This document shows, piece after piece, positions 44,873 through 54,888 of a stretch of DNA of 64,000 nt. The stretch covers positions 186,001 through 250,000 of the forward strand of contig JAFEDS010000009.1 in NCBI GenBank assembly GCA_018241505.1. Reading direction: 5' to 3'. The notes under the pieces are model-generated. The model had not been told where the DNA came from and ran no database searches. It saw nothing but the letters and a program-made list of their open reading frames with translations. This stretch comes from Pseudomonadota bacterium (GTDB lineage: Bacteria; Pseudomonadota; Gammaproteobacteria; Steroidobacterales; Steroidobacteraceae). Numbering within the stretch: position 1 is the first letter of the stretch; every line of letters starts with the position of its first letter. The position numbers and the translations under genes were made by a program.

Positions 44873-47800
44873 ATGGGTCACGCGTTTCGGCTTGCTGTTG
44901 TTGTCCTCGGTGTCTTCACTTCATTCGACGTTTCTGCATCTGCGCACGAGGTGCGGCTGCTGCGCAGGCCCACCGTGAGTCGCACGGAAGTCGCGTTCGC
45001 GTACGCGGGAGATCTATGGATCGTCGGGCGCACTGGCGGGCGAGCTCGCAGGCTGACCTCGACACCGAGTATCGAGACGGATCCGCATTTCTCTCCCGAT
45101 GGCTCGATGATCGCATTCACGGCTCAGGTCAACGGCAACTCCGACGTGTACGTGATTCCAAGTAAAGGAGGCACGCCGCGCCGATTGACTTATCACCCCG
45201 AACTCGACCTGGTTCGCGGTTGGACGCGGGACGGCAAGCGCGTGATCTTTGCGTCGAGCCGTGGCACGTTGCCCACGCCAATTGCAAGCTCCTATGCGCG
45301 CTTGTGGATGGTGGATGTCGGTGGTGGCATGCCGCAATTGTTGCCAATGCCGCGCGCTTACACCGGAACGTATTCGCCGGATGGGCAGCAGTTTGCATAT
45401 GAAGAGTTTTCAACGGAGTTTGAGCTGAAGGAGGGTGAGTGGCAGAGCGCACAGTGGCGTCACTACCGCGGTGGGCGCACGCACCCGATTACCGTCATGA
45501 ACCTTTCAGACCACACTGAGAAAAAGCTTCCCTGGCGCGACAGCAACGATCGGGATCCGATGTGGATCGGGGACACTCTGTACTTTGTCTCCGATCGGAA
45601 TTTCACCGCCAATCTCTTTGCCTATCACACCGTGAGCGGACAGGTCCAGCAACTGACGCATCACGATGATTTCGACGTTATGAACGCATCGGCGGGTCCG
45701 GATTCGATTGTGTACGAACAGGGCGGATACCTCCACCTCCTGGAACTGCCCAGTGGCCGGTCGCGACAGTTGCACATTCAGATCGAAGGCGACTTTCCCT
45801 GGATGCACCCGCAGACACGATCGGTAGTTGACCGGATCAGTAGCGCGGCTGTCGCGCCGGATGGAAGTCACGTCGCGTTCGAGGCACGCGGCGATATATT
45901 CCTGCAAGCCGTTCCACATGGCTCGGCCATCAACTTTACTCACAGCCCCGGCGCGCACGAACGCAATCCCGCCTGGTCGGCCGATGGAAGCCAACTCGCG
46001 TGGCTGTCCGATGCCAGCGGGGAGTATCAGCTTCTCGTTGCGGACGTGGCGCGGCGTGGAACACCACGCGTCCTCAATCTGCCGGTGCGTGGATACTTTA
46101 CGACGCCCGTCTGGTCACCGGATGCAAAGCATCTGCTGCTGCGGGACAATCACTTGACCTTGTGGCTCATCGAACTCGGCAGCGGTCACGCTACGCGAGT
46201 CGACGCTGATCTTTATGACGACCCGTATCGGCGCATCGATGCAGTCTGGTCGCCCGACTCATGCTGGATTGCCTATTCCCGCAATTTGTCGAACCGGTTG
46301 CGAGCGCTTTTCCTTTACTCCGTACAGGAGCACACGACTCACCAAATCACAGATTCCGGAGTGGACGTGATCTCTCCTGCGTTCGATCACGATGGCAAGA
46401 ATGTCTATTTTCTCGTGAGTACGGATTACGCGAAAAACATCGATTGGCCGAGCATGACGGCTATCGACCGACCGGTCACCCGCACGGCATACGCGCTTTC
46501 CTTGTATCCTGACGATAAGTCAGGAACCATCCCGGTCGATGCGCTCCACAATCGCATCGCTCCGCTGGAAATTCCTCCTGGAGACTATGCGCAACTCATC
46601 GCAGGCCCACCTGGGGTTGTCTTTCTCACCGAGTACGAAAAGCGCGGTATGCAGCGCGTGTTGTCACCGTCAACCATGACAGTGCAGCGGTATCGCGTTC
46701 ATGAACACCAGATCACCCCCTTTTTGCAAAACATCGACGCGTATGCACTGTCACCGGACGGCGGCAGGGTTCTATATCGAAGGCAGAGCAACCACCGCTG
46801 GGCGCTTGCACTCGCGGAGCGATCCACGGACGACGCTGACACGCAGATCGACACGGAGGATCTCCACATGCAGGTGGAGCCACGTGCCGAGTGGGCGAAT
46901 ATCTTTCGCGAAGCGTGGCGTATACAGCGCGATTTCTTTTATCAGCCGACGATGCATGGCGCCAACTGGAACGCCATGTACCAGAAGTACGTGGCGTGGT
47001 TACCTTTTGTCAAGCATCGCGCGGATCTTGGTTATCTGCTCGCGATGGTCGGTGGTGAATTGAGTGTGAGCCACTCCGCATTGAAGGGGACTGGCGACCT
47101 ACCGGATGCGCAGGTCGTGAAGGTCGGGATGTTAGGTGCCGACTACAGCGTTGAGAATGGTCATTATCGGATAAAAAGAATCTACCGCGGCGATCCCTGG
47201 AATCCGGCCGGGCAGGCACCGCTTGCAGTGACGGATCTCGATGTGCGGGAGGGTGATTATCTGTTGGCGGTCAACGGTAAGCCTGTTTCTACCGCCGCGG
47301 AGGTCTATGCAGCATTTGAGGGCACGGCCGGTAAACCTACGCAACTACGCGTGGGCTCCACCCCGCAGGCGGAGGGCTCGCGCGTAGTAACCGTAACGCC
47401 GGTAGAAAATGATGAGCCACTGCGCACCTTCGAGGATTGGATCGACAAGAACCGCAAACGAGTGGCCGAGCTGTCCGGCGGGCGTATTGGCTATGTGTGG
47501 CTGCCTAACACGGGACCCCACGGGTATTGGGCTTTCAACCGGGAGTTCTATGCTCAGCTCGATAAAGCGGGCGTGATTGTTGACGAACGCTACAACCAGG
47601 GCGGGTTCATGCCGGATTACCTGGTTGATGCGCTCACGCGTGCACAGTTTGGCTACCTGGCGATGCGCGACGGTGCGACGTCCCCATCGCCGATCGACGC
47701 GATATACGGTCCGAAGGTCATGTTGATCAACGAGTCATCCGGCTCGGGCGGCGATGCGCTGGCCTACCAATTTAAGCTGGTGAAGGGCGGCCCGCTCATC

Positions 47801-48106
47801 GGTACGCGCACCTGGGGCGGGCTGGTGGGGGTCGAGGAGCCGCCGGTGCCCGAAACAATCGACGGCGGTGGCATGTCCGCACCCAACTATTCCGTCTACA
47901 ACTCCAAAGGTCGCTGGGTAATTGAGAACGAAGGCATCGTGCCTGACATCGAAGTGACCAACACCGCGGCGGAGGTGATCGCCGGTCACGATCCGCAGCT
48001 CGAGCGAGCCGTCGCGGAGGCGCTGCATTTGCTGGAGAGCCATCCTGTGCCGCATGTGCCGAAGCCTGCGCCACCGGATCGCGTATCCCCCTCTCAAATT
48101 CAATAA
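44873..48106 (+). CDS. Tricorn-type protease with signal peptide
   Basis: ATG 44873 has AGGAG 8 bases upstream; the TTG at 44843 would add 10 residues. It has 1077 residues. A signal peptide (to about 26) is followed by two beta-propeller-like regions of WD/TolB-type repeats (about 30-640), a PDZ-like part near 730-860, and the S41 catalytic domain with SVSHS near 715 and the serine loop NESSGSGGDALAY near 955. Tricorn proteases chop peptides into short pieces. Probably periplasmic here, unlike archaeal tricorn. Confidence 0.92.
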   Translation: MGHAFRLAVVVLGVFTSFDVSASAHEVRLLRRPTVSRTEVAFAYAGDLWIVGRTGGRARRLTSTPSIETDPHFSPDGSMIAFTAQVNGNSDVYVIPSKGGTPRRLTYHPELDLVRGWTRDGKRVIFASSRGTLPTPIASSYARLWMVDVGGGMPQLLPMPRAYTGTYSPDGQQFAYEEFSTEFELKEGEWQSAQWRHYRGGRTHPITVMNLSDHTEKKLPWRDSNDRDPMWIGDTLYFVSDRNFTANLFAYHTVSGQVQQLTHHDDFDVMNASAGPDSIVYEQGGYLHLLELPSGRSRQLHIQIEGDFPWMHPQTRSVVDRISSAAVAPDGSHVAFEARGDIFLQAVPHGSAINFTHSPGAHERNPAWSADGSQLAWLSDASGEYQLLVADVARRGTPRVLNLPVRGYFTTPVWSPDAKHLLLRDNHLTLWLIELGSGHATRVDADLYDDPYRRIDAVWSPDSCWIAYSRNLSNRLRALFLYSVQEHTTHQITDSGVDVISPAFDHDGKNVYFLVSTDYAKNIDWPSMTAIDRPVTRTAYALSLYPDDKSGTIPVDALHNRIAPLEIPPGDYAQLIAGPPGVVFLTEYEKRGMQRVLSPSTMTVQRYRVHEHQITPFLQNIDAYALSPDGGRVLYRRQSNHRWALALAERSTDDADTQIDTEDLHMQVEPRAEWANIFREAWRIQRDFFYQPTMHGANWNAMYQKYVAWLPFVKHRADLGYLLAMVGGELSVSHSALKGTGDLPDAQVVKVGMLGADYSVENGHYRIKRIYRGDPWNPAGQAPLAVTDLDVREGDYLLAVNGKPVSTAAEVYAAFEGTAGKPTQLRVGSTPQAEGSRVVTVTPVENDEPLRTFEDWIDKNRKRVAELSGGRIGYVWLPNTGPHGYWAFNREFYAQLDKAGVIVDERYNQGGFMPDYLVDALTRAQFGYLAMRDGATSPSPIDAIYGPKVMLINESSGSGGDALAYQFKLVKGGPLIGTRTWGGLVGVEEPPVPETIDGGGMSAPNYSVYNSKGRWVIENEGIVPDIEVTNTAAEVIAGHDPQLERAVAEALHLLESHPVPHVPKPAPPDRVSPSQIQ

Positions 48107-48130
48107 GCAAGCGACGTCCGAGGAGCTCTG

Positions 48131-50104
48131 ATGCGGATAGTCTTTAGATCAATCGTGACGTCCTGTGCGGCGGCGATTCTCGGGATCATTGCCGCTGCGC
48201 CGGTCTCGGCGCAGAGCTTGCACGGCTCGTCCGCAGCGCGGCTCGACCGCACGGACCTCGAGGCCTGGCTGGATGGTGTGGTCCCTTTTGCACTCCAGGA
48301 GGACGATATTGCGGGATTGGCGGTGTCCGTTGTGAAAGACGGTGAAGTGTTGCTCGCGAAGGGTTACGGTTACGCGGACATCGATAAACGCATTCCGATT
48401 GACCCCGCGCGAACGGTCATGCGTGCCGCTTCGCTCTCGAAAACCTTCACCGCGACGGCCGTGATGCAGCTCGTCGAGCAGGGTAAACTCGATTTGAACC
48501 GCAATGTAAACGACTATCTCGATTTCAAGATTCCGGACACCTTCGCGCAGCCGATCACTTTGCGCAATCTGTTGACGCACACCGCGGGTTTCGAGGAGAC
48601 CGCTTACCGCAGGTACTCACCTCCGCTCACGCTCCGGCAGCACGTATTAATGATTCCCGAGCGGATCTACCCTCCGGGCGAAATCACCGCCTATTCAAAC
48701 TATGGATTGAATCTGGCCGGCTACATTGTGGCGCGCGTTTCCGGCGAACCGATTTCCACGTATATCGAGCGGCATGTGCTGCAGCCGCTGGGTATGGCGC
48801 ACTCGGCATTTGAAATGATCATCCCCCCCGCGTTGCGTCCTTTCACTGCAAAAAATTACGGCCTCGCTTCCTCCGATGAGATTCTGTCATGGACTCCTGT
48901 GCTGGAAATGATGCCGACTGAGGCGCCGGCTGGCGCGCTTGCGACCACCGCCGATGATATGACGCGGTTCATGCTGGCCAACCTGCAGCAAGGCCGGTAC
49001 GGAGATTTCCAGTTGCTGCGCCCGCAGACAGTGCAGCTCATGCAGGCACCCGCTTTCGTGCCGATTCCGGGGGCCCAACCGGTTTCATTGGGATTGTTCC
49101 GCTACGACTACCAGGGTCACCGCATCATCGGGCACTCCGGTGACGGCGAGGGCGCGCACTCGGACATGCGATTGCTGCCCGACGAGCGAGTGGGTGTTTT
49201 CATTGCCCTCAATGGCGACGGGGCGAGCCAGGGGCTGTTTCCTGCCGCATTGAACCTGCGCTCCAAGCTGTTCGAGAGGTTCGTAGATCGCTACTTCCCC
49301 CGGCCGGCAGCCCCGCAGGAACCCGCCGCCGACACTGCGAAGCAACACGCTCAACTGGCGGCCGGTGAATATATCTGGTCGCGCCAACAGAAAGGGGACT
49401 ACCAGGAGGCTTTGGCGCTGATCATTCGCTTCCTGGTGTTGAAACCCAATATTCGGGCGAATCCCGATGGCACGATCGAGACTCCGGCCTTTCTGACTTT
49501 TCAGCAGAACGGTCGCAGTCAACGTTGGCGTGAAATAGGTCCGTTTGTATGGCGCGAAGTGGGCGGGGACGCGCACCTGGTCATGAAAGTCGTCCAGGGG
49601 CAGGTGCGGTCTGTCTGGTCCGACCAGTCCGCCTCCTTCTGGGTGGACCTTCGAGTTCCGTTGCTCTGGTCGGCGAGATTCAATGTCCCGTTACTAGGCT
49701 TGGCCGCCGGCGTGTTGCTACTGACAGTGCTGTCCTGGTCTTTCGCTGCCGTAGCGCGCCAGTGCGGTCGGCAAGAACCGAGGCTCGCCGATCAACCGGG
49801 CCGGGCCTATCGATTGGGCCGGCTCGCAGCGCTGCTTGGCACCGTCTATGTGCTTGCGTGGGGAGTGGCGCTCGTTGCCGATTTCCCATCGACCGTGGGT
49901 GTGGCGCCCTGGATCCGACTGTTTCAACTCATCGGGCTGCTTTGTGTGATCGGTGCCGGGGTGGCGGTCTGGAGCGCGTGGCTGAGCTGCAGAGCGCGAC
50001 GCAGCCTCTGGGCAAAGGCCTGGAGCGTGATGGTGGCACTCGCGCTGCTGTATCTGGCCTGGTTCTCTTTTGCATTTCACTTGCTCAGTGTTCATTTGCA
50101 ATGA
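48131..50104 (+). CDS. Class C beta-lactamase-like serine hydrolase with C-terminal membrane domain
   Basis: 657 residues. Signal peptide (about 1-28), then a serine hydrolase core with SLSK near 97, YSN near 193 and the HSG triad element near 335. The last 150 residues contain four membrane helices (from about 515). The family includes D-aminopeptidases and esterases; D-peptide cleavage would suit the D-glutamate genes but is inference. Starts 24 bases after the tricorn gene. Confidence 0.9.
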   Translation: MRIVFRSIVTSCAAAILGIIAAAPVSAQSLHGSSAARLDRTDLEAWLDGVVPFALQEDDIAGLAVSVVKDGEVLLAKGYGYADIDKRIPIDPARTVMRAASLSKTFTATAVMQLVEQGKLDLNRNVNDYLDFKIPDTFAQPITLRNLLTHTAGFEETAYRRYSPPLTLRQHVLMIPERIYPPGEITAYSNYGLNLAGYIVARVSGEPISTYIERHVLQPLGMAHSAFEMIIPPALRPFTAKNYGLASSDEILSWTPVLEMMPTEAPAGALATTADDMTRFMLANLQQGRYGDFQLLRPQTVQLMQAPAFVPIPGAQPVSLGLFRYDYQGHRIIGHSGDGEGAHSDMRLLPDERVGVFIALNGDGASQGLFPAALNLRSKLFERFVDRYFPRPAAPQEPAADTAKQHAQLAAGEYIWSRQQKGDYQEALALIIRFLVLKPNIRANPDGTIETPAFLTFQQNGRSQRWREIGPFVWREVGGDAHLVMKVVQGQVRSVWSDQSASFWVDLRVPLLWSARFNVPLLGLAAGVLLLTVLSWSFAAVARQCGRQEPRLADQPGRAYRLGRLAALLGTVYVLAWGVALVADFPSTVGVAPWIRLFQLIGLLCVIGAGVAVWSAWLSCRARRSLWAKAWSVMVALALLYLAWFSFAFHLLSVHLQ

Positions 50105-50120
50105 CTTCGAGGACTGCAAC

Positions 50121-51359
50121 ATGCGGGTTCTACTAACCTTACTATTGGCATGCTGCGCACTGGGCGGCAGCGTGCAACTGATGGCGGCGCAGTCGCAAGC
50201 GCGGCCTGCACCGGATGTCGCGCTCGAGCATGCACGCAAGTTACTGCAGGATGCGATTCTCATCGATGGGCACAATGATTTACCGTGGGCCCTGCGTAGC
50301 GACAAGAAGGCACATGGAGACCTCGCGCTGTACGATCTGCGCCGCCCGACTTCAGGTCAAACGGATCTCGCGCGCTTGCGGCAAGGTCATCTGGGAGGTC
50401 AGTTCTGGTCCGTGTATGTACCGAGCGAGCTGGCGGGTGGTTTTGCCCGCACGCAGCTCGAGCAAATTGATCTCGCTCGCCGTATCATCGAGCGCTATCC
50501 GGAGGCATTGGAGTTTGCCGTGAGCGCGGCTGACATTCGCGCGGCCCATCAACGCGGGCATATTGCCTCACTGTTGGGGATCGAAGGCGGCCACGTCATC
50601 GAGAACTCTCTGGGTGCGCTACGCGCATACTATGATCTGGGCGTGCGATACATGACCCTCACGCACAATACCAACAATGATTGGGCAGACTCCGCAACCG
50701 ATACGCCGGCTCACGGCGGCCTCACGCCTTTCGGAGAAGAGGTGGTCCGCGAGATGAATCGCATCGGCATGCTCGTCGATCTCTCTCACACTTCGGCACA
50801 AACTATGGACGATGCGTTACGGGTCGCCCGCGCGCCGGTGATTTTCTCGCATTCCGCGGCGCGAGCGCTCTGTGATGTGGCGCGCAATGTTCCCGACGAG
50901 GTGCTGCGCCAACTGCCGAAGAACGGTGGCGTTGTGATGGTTACTTTCGTCACGGCATTCGTCGACCAGGCTGTCGCTGACAAAACGTGGCCTTTGATGG
51001 TGAGCCTCATTGGACGCGCCCGCGAGGCCCGGAATGAAGAGGAAGTGGAGAAACTCTATAAGGACGCGTTCGGCAATCTGCAGCTCCCGGTCACGCCAAT
51101 CGCTAAAGTTGCCGACCATATCGAGTACATCCGCAAGGTCGCGGGGATAGAGCATGTAGGCCTCGGGTCTGATTTCGATGGCAACGACTATTGGCCGCAA
51201 GGGCTGCAGGATGTTGCCGGTTATCCCAATCTGTTTGCCGAGTTGATCCGTCGTGGATGGACGGATCGTGAGTTGAAGATGCTGGCCGGGGAAAACGTGC
51301 TGCGTGTCATGGAGCGCGCCGCGGCTGTTTCCGCCGCACTGCGTAGAGGCAAGAGCTGA
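50121..51359 (+). CDS. Membrane dipeptidase (M19, renal dipeptidase family)
   Basis: ATG 50121 gives a clean signal peptide; an ATG at 50070 lies inside the preceding gene. 412 residues with DGHNDLPWALR near 56, LLGIEGGHVIEN near 153, LTHNTNNDWAD near 180, VDLSHTS near 228 and FSHSAARAL near 250, all typical zinc-site segments of M19. These enzymes hydrolyse dipeptides, including those with a C-terminal D-residue. Last peptidase of the operon. Confidence 0.92.
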   Translation: MRVLLTLLLACCALGGSVQLMAAQSQARPAPDVALEHARKLLQDAILIDGHNDLPWALRSDKKAHGDLALYDLRRPTSGQTDLARLRQGHLGGQFWSVYVPSELAGGFARTQLEQIDLARRIIERYPEALEFAVSAADIRAAHQRGHIASLLGIEGGHVIENSLGALRAYYDLGVRYMTLTHNTNNDWADSATDTPAHGGLTPFGEEVVREMNRIGMLVDLSHTSAQTMDDALRVARAPVIFSHSAARALCDVARNVPDEVLRQLPKNGGVVMVTFVTAFVDQAVADKTWPLMVSLIGRAREARNEEEVEKLYKDAFGNLQLPVTPIAKVADHIEYIRKVAGIEHVGLGSDFDGNDYWPQGLQDVAGYPNLFAELIRRGWTDRELKMLAGENVLRVMERAAAVSAALRRGKS

Positions 51360-51370
51360 AGGAGTATGCG

Positions 51371-52195
51371 GTGAGATTTTTTCTGTTTGCGGCGTCAATG
51401 GTCATCGTGTCGAGCGAGGCGGCCTCGGCGGCTCCAGCCATCGCTGCCGATGGCACTTTCGTTCCGCAATCCGCGTGTAGCTCTTTATCTGCCGGAGCGG
51501 TCAAATATTCCGCTGCAGGCCTGGCAAGCGGGCGAGGTGCGGAACCCAACACTCTGTTGAAGGATGAGGCGCAGGGGAACTGGCACCTGTTGTTCGACGG
51601 TAAAAGCCTGCAGGGTTGGCGGGGGTTTCAGCGCACCACGATTCCGCCGGCCTGGCATGTGTCAGACGGCGCCCTGATGGTGACCAGATTTGTCGGCGAG
51701 ATTCCCACGAGCGATCGCGGCGACATCCGGACGGTCGATGCATTCGACAACTTTGAGCTGCGGCTGCAATGGGCGGTGTCACCGGGCGCCAACAGCGGCG
51801 TCCTTTACTTTGTGCGCGAAGGTGTTGCCAACAAGATCTGGCAAACAGCTCCCGAGATGCAGGTGCTCGATGATGCGCACCATGAGGACGGTATCGAGCT
51901 TTCGCATCGCGCCGGTGGGCTCTACGACATCTACCCGCCAAGATGCGATGCTTTGAAGCCGCCGGGTGAATACAACGATGTGCGGCTGGTGGTGCGCAGC
52001 GGGCATGTTGAGCATTGGCTCAACGGCTATCTCGTCCTCGAGTATGAGCTGGATTCTCCTGACTTGCGTGCGCGCGTAGCGCGCAGCAAATTTCGCGACT
52101 TCCCGCAATTTGGACGGGCCCATAGCGGCTACCTGGCGTTGCAGGACCATGGCGATGTCGTGCGTTTCCGCAGTATTCGAGCACGCAAATTCTGA
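51371..52195 (+). CDS. DUF1080 (3-keto-disaccharide hydrolase) protein, secreted
   Basis: GTG 51371 with AAGGAG upstream. The 274-residue product has a signal peptide (to about 27) and a concanavalin-like jelly-roll DUF1080 domain: WHLLFDGKSLQGWRGF near 67, FELRLQWAVSPGANSGVLYFV near 125, HWLNGYLVLEYEL near 217 and GYLALQDHGDVVRFRSIR at the end. The family includes hydrolases of 3-keto-glycosides. It is directly followed by matching oxidoreductase genes. Confidence 0.88.
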   Translation: MRFFLFAASMVIVSSEAASAAPAIAADGTFVPQSACSSLSAGAVKYSAAGLASGRGAEPNTLLKDEAQGNWHLLFDGKSLQGWRGFQRTTIPPAWHVSDGALMVTRFVGEIPTSDRGDIRTVDAFDNFELRLQWAVSPGANSGVLYFVREGVANKIWQTAPEMQVLDDAHHEDGIELSHRAGGLYDIYPPRCDALKPPGEYNDVRLVVRSGHVEHWLNGYLVLEYELDSPDLRARVARSKFRDFPQFGRAHSGYLALQDHGDVVRFRSIRARKF

Positions 52196-52207
52196 GCTCG
52201 TGCCATC

Positions 52208-53995
52208 ATGCCCTTTATTGACGCGAATGCTGCCAGTGCTCAGGAATACGATGTCATTGTAGTTGGCTCGGGTGCCGCAGGAGGTCAGACCGCCTACACC
52301 CTGACCATGAACGGTGCTCGTGTGCTCATGTTGGAGGCCGGGCGACGCTATACACCCGAGGCCGAAACTCCCATGTTTCAGACACCAGATCAGGCGCCGC
52401 TGCGGGGCATGTCCACGCCTGATAAGCCGTTTGGCTTTTATGATGCTACCGTCGATGGCGGGTGGCAGGTGCCGGGCGAGCCGTATGTCAATGCGACGGA
52501 AAGTCCTCTGGGGCGCTTCCACTGGTGGAGGCCGCGTATGCTGGGCGGACGCACCAACCATTGGGGCCGCATTTCGCTGCGCAATGGCCCTTATGACTTC
52601 GCGCCACGTAGCCGTGACGGGCTCGGCTTTGATTGGCCTGTCGCTTATGAAGACGTCGCCCCTTATTACGACAAGGTGGAGCGACTCATTGGTGTATATG
52701 GAGCCAACGATGGGCTCGAGAACACGCCGAGCTCAGCGCCCGGCTGTTTATTGCCGCCCCCGAAGCCGCTGGTCAGCGATCTGTTGATCCAGAAGCACGC
52801 CGGGCGTCTGGGCATTCCGGTGATCGCCGGACACAAGGCGGTACTGACTCAACGGCTCGATGCGCAGCGCGCGCCTGCTCTACTGCACCCTGGCAATCCA
52901 TTAGCACAGAAGATCTTGCGCGAGGCAATGCAAGCGCGGGGTGCATGCTTCTGGGCGACGCCCTGCGATCGCGGCTGCGCCATTCGGGCCAATTATCAAT
53001 CAACGACGGTGCATCTGCCGCCCGCACTCGGCACGGGCAAGCTCGATATTGTTACCGACGCCATGGTCCATGAAGTGAAGGTAGGGCGCGATGGATTGGC
53101 ACGCGCAGTTGGATTCATTGACAAGAAGACTGGAAAGCAGGTCGACGTGCGCGGTCGTGTTGTGGTGTTGGCAGCGGGTGCTTGTGAGACCGTGAGGATA
53201 CTTCTCAATTCCAATGGGCTCGCCAATTCCAGCGGCAAAGTCGGCCGGTATCTCATGGATACAGTGGGCAGCGATGTTGAAGGACAGGTTCCGCTGTTGG
53301 AGAGTCTCCCGCCCCACAATGAAGATGGAGCAACCGGCGATCACGTTTACGCGCCCTGGTGGCTTTACAAGGAGCAGCATGCCGGCAAGCTCGACTTCCC
53401 GCGCGGTTATCACATCGAGCTCTACGGCGGACGGCGCATGCCGGGCCTGCGGACAGTCGCAGGCCTCGAATGGCTCACGGGAGGCAGCTATGGGAGGAAA
53501 TTCAAAGAGGATGCACGCCGTTACTACGGCTCGTTCGTCTATTTCTCCGGTCGCGGAGAAATGATTCCCAACGAGCACTCCTACTGTGACATCGACCCGA
53601 ATGTGAAGGACAAGTGGGGCATTCCCGTGCTGCGGTTTCATTGGAGATGGTCTGAGCACGAGAAACGACAGGCAGTACACATGCAGCGGACATTCGCCGC
53701 TATTATTGAATCCATGGGTGGCCGCGTCCGCGGACCCGTGCTAACCAACGGCGATGAAGCCATCGCGCCGGGCGGCTCGATCATCCACGAGGTGGGCGGC
53801 GCGATCATGGGTACCGATGCACGCCGATCGGTCACCAACAGTTGGGGGCAGACGTGGGATGTCAAAAATCTCTTTGTCACGGACGGCGCGCTCTTCGCTT
53901 CGAACGCGGATAAGAATCCCACTCTCACCATCATGGCGCTGGCCTGGCGCTCGGCCGATCGCGTTCTCGCGCTGATGCGCAGGAAGGAGTTGTGA
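52208..53995 (+). CDS. GMC-family FAD oxidoreductase
   Basis: 595 residues. FAD-binding GxGxxG (VIVVGSGAAGGQTAYTL) at 20, conserved LGGRTNHWGRISLR near 114, and C-terminal GGAIMGTDAR and DKNPTLTIMALAWRSADR typical of glucose-3-dehydrogenase-like GMC enzymes. Oxidises a sugar hydroxyl. The small partner subunit follows with an overlapping start. No cytochrome-c subunit is encoded nearby. Confidence 0.92.
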   Translation: MPFIDANAASAQEYDVIVVGSGAAGGQTAYTLTMNGARVLMLEAGRRYTPEAETPMFQTPDQAPLRGMSTPDKPFGFYDATVDGGWQVPGEPYVNATESPLGRFHWWRPRMLGGRTNHWGRISLRNGPYDFAPRSRDGLGFDWPVAYEDVAPYYDKVERLIGVYGANDGLENTPSSAPGCLLPPPKPLVSDLLIQKHAGRLGIPVIAGHKAVLTQRLDAQRAPALLHPGNPLAQKILREAMQARGACFWATPCDRGCAIRANYQSTTVHLPPALGTGKLDIVTDAMVHEVKVGRDGLARAVGFIDKKTGKQVDVRGRVVVLAAGACETVRILLNSNGLANSSGKVGRYLMDTVGSDVEGQVPLLESLPPHNEDGATGDHVYAPWWLYKEQHAGKLDFPRGYHIELYGGRRMPGLRTVAGLEWLTGGSYGRKFKEDARRYYGSFVYFSGRGEMIPNEHSYCDIDPNVKDKWGIPVLRFHWRWSEHEKRQAVHMQRTFAAIIESMGGRVRGPVLTNGDEAIAPGGSIIHEVGGAIMGTDARRSVTNSWGQTWDVKNLFVTDGALFASNADKNPTLTIMALAWRSADRVLALMRRKEL

Positions 53996-54651
53996 TGGAG
54001 GCTGAATACAAATCTTTGCGGATCGATCGGCGGACCACGATCCGGTGGGTATTGGCAGCGTCGGCGGCGGTGCCGATGGCTAAGAGCAGGGCACTGCACG
54101 CTCTCACAGCGACAGAGCCGGGCGCCAGCGCGCAGGGTTATGGAACTGACCCTGCATTGCAGAAAACGTACGCGCCGGGCGAGCTCTGGCCGCTGACTTT
54201 CACGCCAACGCAACGAAAGACAGCCGCTGCACTGTGCGATCTGATCATTCCGGCGGATGCACATTCACCGAGTGCCTCCGCGGTCGGCGTCGTCGATTTC
54301 ATTGATGAATGGGTCAGTGCACCGTATCCGGCCCTGCGTGAGGACCGCCGCAGGATTCTCGCCGGCTTTGAGTGGCTCGATGCGGAAAGCGGGCGCCGCG
54401 CCGCGACATCTTTTGCCGCTCTCACGCCTGCGCATCAGTCCGCGATTTGCGAGGATATCTGCTCGCTCAAAAAGGCCGCGCAAGCCCGTATCGAAGTGGC
54501 CAGGTTCTTTGCCCTGTATCGCGACCTCACCGCAGGTGGCTTTTACAGCAGTGCGGCGGGACGTGCGGATTTGCAATACATGGGCAACGTGCCGTTGCGG
54601 CGCTTCGACGGGCCGCCGCAGGAAGTGCTCAAAGCGGTTGGGCTCGCCTGA
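53995..54651 (+). CDS. Gluconate 2-dehydrogenase subunit 3 family protein
   Basis: ATG 53995 overlaps the GMC stop; GTG 53992 is equally possible. About 218 residues with a twin-arginine-like signal (DRRTTIRWVLAASAAV) and the subunit-3 pattern: ALCDLIIPADAHSPSASAVGVVDFIDEW and later FYSSAAGRADLQYMGNVP, given as separate blocks. It is the small subunit that pairs with GMC dehydrogenases and may carry them across the membrane via Tat. Confidence 0.88.
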   Translation: MEAEYKSLRIDRRTTIRWVLAASAAVPMAKSRALHALTATEPGASAQGYGTDPALQKTYAPGELWPLTFTPTQRKTAAALCDLIIPADAHSPSASAVGVVDFIDEWVSAPYPALREDRRRILAGFEWLDAESGRRAATSFAALTPAHQSAICEDICSLKKAAQARIEVARFFALYRDLTAGGFYSSAAGRADLQYMGNVPLRRFDGPPQEVLKAVGLA

Positions 54652-54709
54652 ACTGGAATGGATTCCTTGGGGGTTCTGAGGCATTCCGTTTGCGGGCATC
54701 TTTGCGTGA

Positions 54710-54877
54710 TACGACCGATGGCTCGATGTGTTGCGGGCCGAGGATGGCAGTATGGTTTGGGCGGGGGATCGGCCCGCCTCACGCAATGGTGCACCGGCGC
54801 GGACGACGGAGTGGTTCATTGAGAACGACCGGCGCATCGCGCTGGGAGGCAATGCTGTGCCGGCGGGCAGCCATTGA
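54710..54877 (+). pseudogene. Unassigned coding relic
   Basis: An open frame of 55 codons beginning after a stop with no start codon reads YDRWLDVLRAEDGSMVWAG, then RTTEWFIENDRRIALGGN and ends GSH. It looks like the C-terminal end of a real protein whose remaining part is lost. I do not recognise the family. It fills the 237-base gap between the sugar-oxidation genes and the convergent MBL gene. Confidence 0.35.
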
Positions 54878-54888
54878 TCTGCCCGAGG

